Part shown: positions 63,530 to 64,000 of the stretch, one piece after another
Position numbering within the stretch: position 1 is the first letter of the stretch
How the letters are laid out: every line of letters begins with the position of its first letter
Assembly: GCA_030063045.1 (NCBI GenBank)
Contig: JAQSEB010000189.1
Span: 210,285-274,284, forward strand
Origin: Pratylenchus scribneri
Taxonomy: Eukaryota > Nematoda > Chromadorea > Rhabditida > Pratylenchidae
Direction: 5' to 3'
Length of the DNA stretch: 64,000 bases
Notes under the pieces: model-generated
Database searches by the model: none
Told to the model about the DNA's origin: nothing
What the model saw: the letters and a program-made list of their open reading frames with translations, nothing else
Translations under genes and position numbers: made by a program

Positions 63530-63651
63530 TTATACAATCATCCATGTAGATAAATCATAAAAATATAAAAATATTTTCATCATGTTGTTGACCTTCTTCG
63601 ATTATAGATAAAATGTTGCAATTTAAAAATTTTTCTCTCTTATTATAATTA

Positions 63652-63657
63652 AATAAA
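63652..63657 (+). terminator. Candidate polyadenylation signal
   Basis: AATAAA 122 bases past the stop codon of the F-box-like gene. It is the first such hexamer downstream, but in A/T-rich DNA it may be fortuitous. Confidence 0.3.
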
Positions 63658-63719
63658 AAGTCCTAAAAGTTGATCATCTTCAATCGCTCTGTGAGCAATT
63701 TTCAAAATGAATTTTACAG

Positions 63720-63801
63720 ATTGCAGAACAGCAATAAATTAGCAGAGGCAGAACAAAATCGCAAAAAATATTCATTTATGTCGCTTTTCCACAAAAATTA
63801 A
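63720..63801 (+). CDS. Possible short terminal exon, unrecognised
   Basis: After the acceptor-like AATTTTACAG (ending 63719) one frame reads LQNSNKLAEAEQNRKKYSFM and a few more residues to TAA at 63799-63801. Composition is coding-like, but no upstream exon with a matching donor was found between 63530 and 63720. A further acceptor-like TTCTTCATTATAG ends at 63839 with a short frame behind it. These may belong to a gene running past the window edge, or may be chance. Confidence 0.2.
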
Positions 63802-63817
63802 AGATTAATCCAAATAT

Positions 63818-64000
63818 TTAAAATTTTTCTTCATTATAGTAAATTCCAATGGAATTATTCTCCCATTCAAGCTGTTTGCCTTCCAATGGAAATTTATTAA
63901 ATTTTCTTTTCGTTATTTTCGAATTCTTATTGAAGAAATCGTCCAAATTCCTTGTATTGCCATTCTTTTTAGCCCAAAGTTCGTTTGGATTTTATCGTCA
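63818..64000 (-). CDS. Possible 3' exon of a minus-strand gene, partial
   Basis: On the minus strand a hydrophilic frame ends at TAA (plus-strand 63818-63820) and reads back through IYYNEEKF, GKQLEWENN, ITKRKF and NTRNLDDFF. It is closed by a stop near 63992, without a pyrimidine-rich acceptor in between, so the exon start is unclear. Lys/Asn/Glu-rich frames are easily produced by pyrimidine-rich plus-strand DNA, so this remains weak. Confidence 0.2.

Noticed and set aside
63849..64000. Plus-strand frame open to the window end
   Set aside because: Hydrophobic Phe/Leu/Ser string without acceptor in phase; probably the shadow of the minus-strand purine-rich frame.
1..64000. CRISPR array, bacterial operon or prophage
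   Set aside because: Repeats are tandem without unique spacers, genes have spliceosomal introns, and no prokaryotic gene organisation is present.

Overview
The window reads as nuclear DNA of an animal, most probably a tylenchid plant-parasitic nematode of the cyst or root-knot type (Heteroderidae). The evidence is two spliced plus-strand genes near the right end, short introns of 41-69 bp in one of them, splice-acceptor-like sites just upstream of both start codons as expected for spliced-leader trans-splicing, one GC-AG intron, and a coiled-coil/F-box-like protein of a style I associate with large heteroderid families. The species cannot be named from the sequence alone.

Layout. Positions 1 to about 54,880 are an extremely AT-rich desert (roughly 15% GC by eye) with no recognisable spliced gene. 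It holds: a 740-bp GC-rich island with inverted ends and a run of 21 G (9253-9992); a complete hAT-like MITE with a perfect 8-bp target duplication (16837-17204); a head-to-tail duplication of a 4.1-kb unit (30910-35048 and 35049-41033) whose second copy carries about 1.8 kb of extra DNA; several small tandem arrays; scattered 20-100 bp GC patches; and one small minus-strand ORF with a signal-peptide-like start (51361-51570).

From about 54,880 the composition shifts toward normal gene-bearing DNA. This part opens with a second GC-rich island built around repeated TTGGCTTG words (54885-55260). A six-copy 32-bp array, a second hAT-like MITE (56456-56707) and a degenerate array based on GTCTCATTTGTG follow. 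Next comes a five-exon gene for the KEOPS/EKC subunit TPRKB/Cgi121 (58332-60793), whose second intron carries a 245-bp MITE with telomere-like words and an 8-bp target duplication. Four copies of a 55-bp palindromic unit follow, then a five-exon, 406-residue coiled-coil plus F-box-like gene (62097-63529). The last 470 bp hold only weak exon candidates.

The two clear genes are probably unrelated in function: TPRKB acts in tRNA t6A modification, while the F-box-like protein would be a candidate substrate adaptor or lineage-expanded protein. I see no coherent multi-gene new system. The most unusual parts are the gene-free desert, its GC-rich TIR element, the heterogeneous 4-kb duplication, and the small secreted-protein candidate inside the desert. 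Exon structures were read by hand and are internally consistent in phase, except for the first TPRKB junction, which is flagged.
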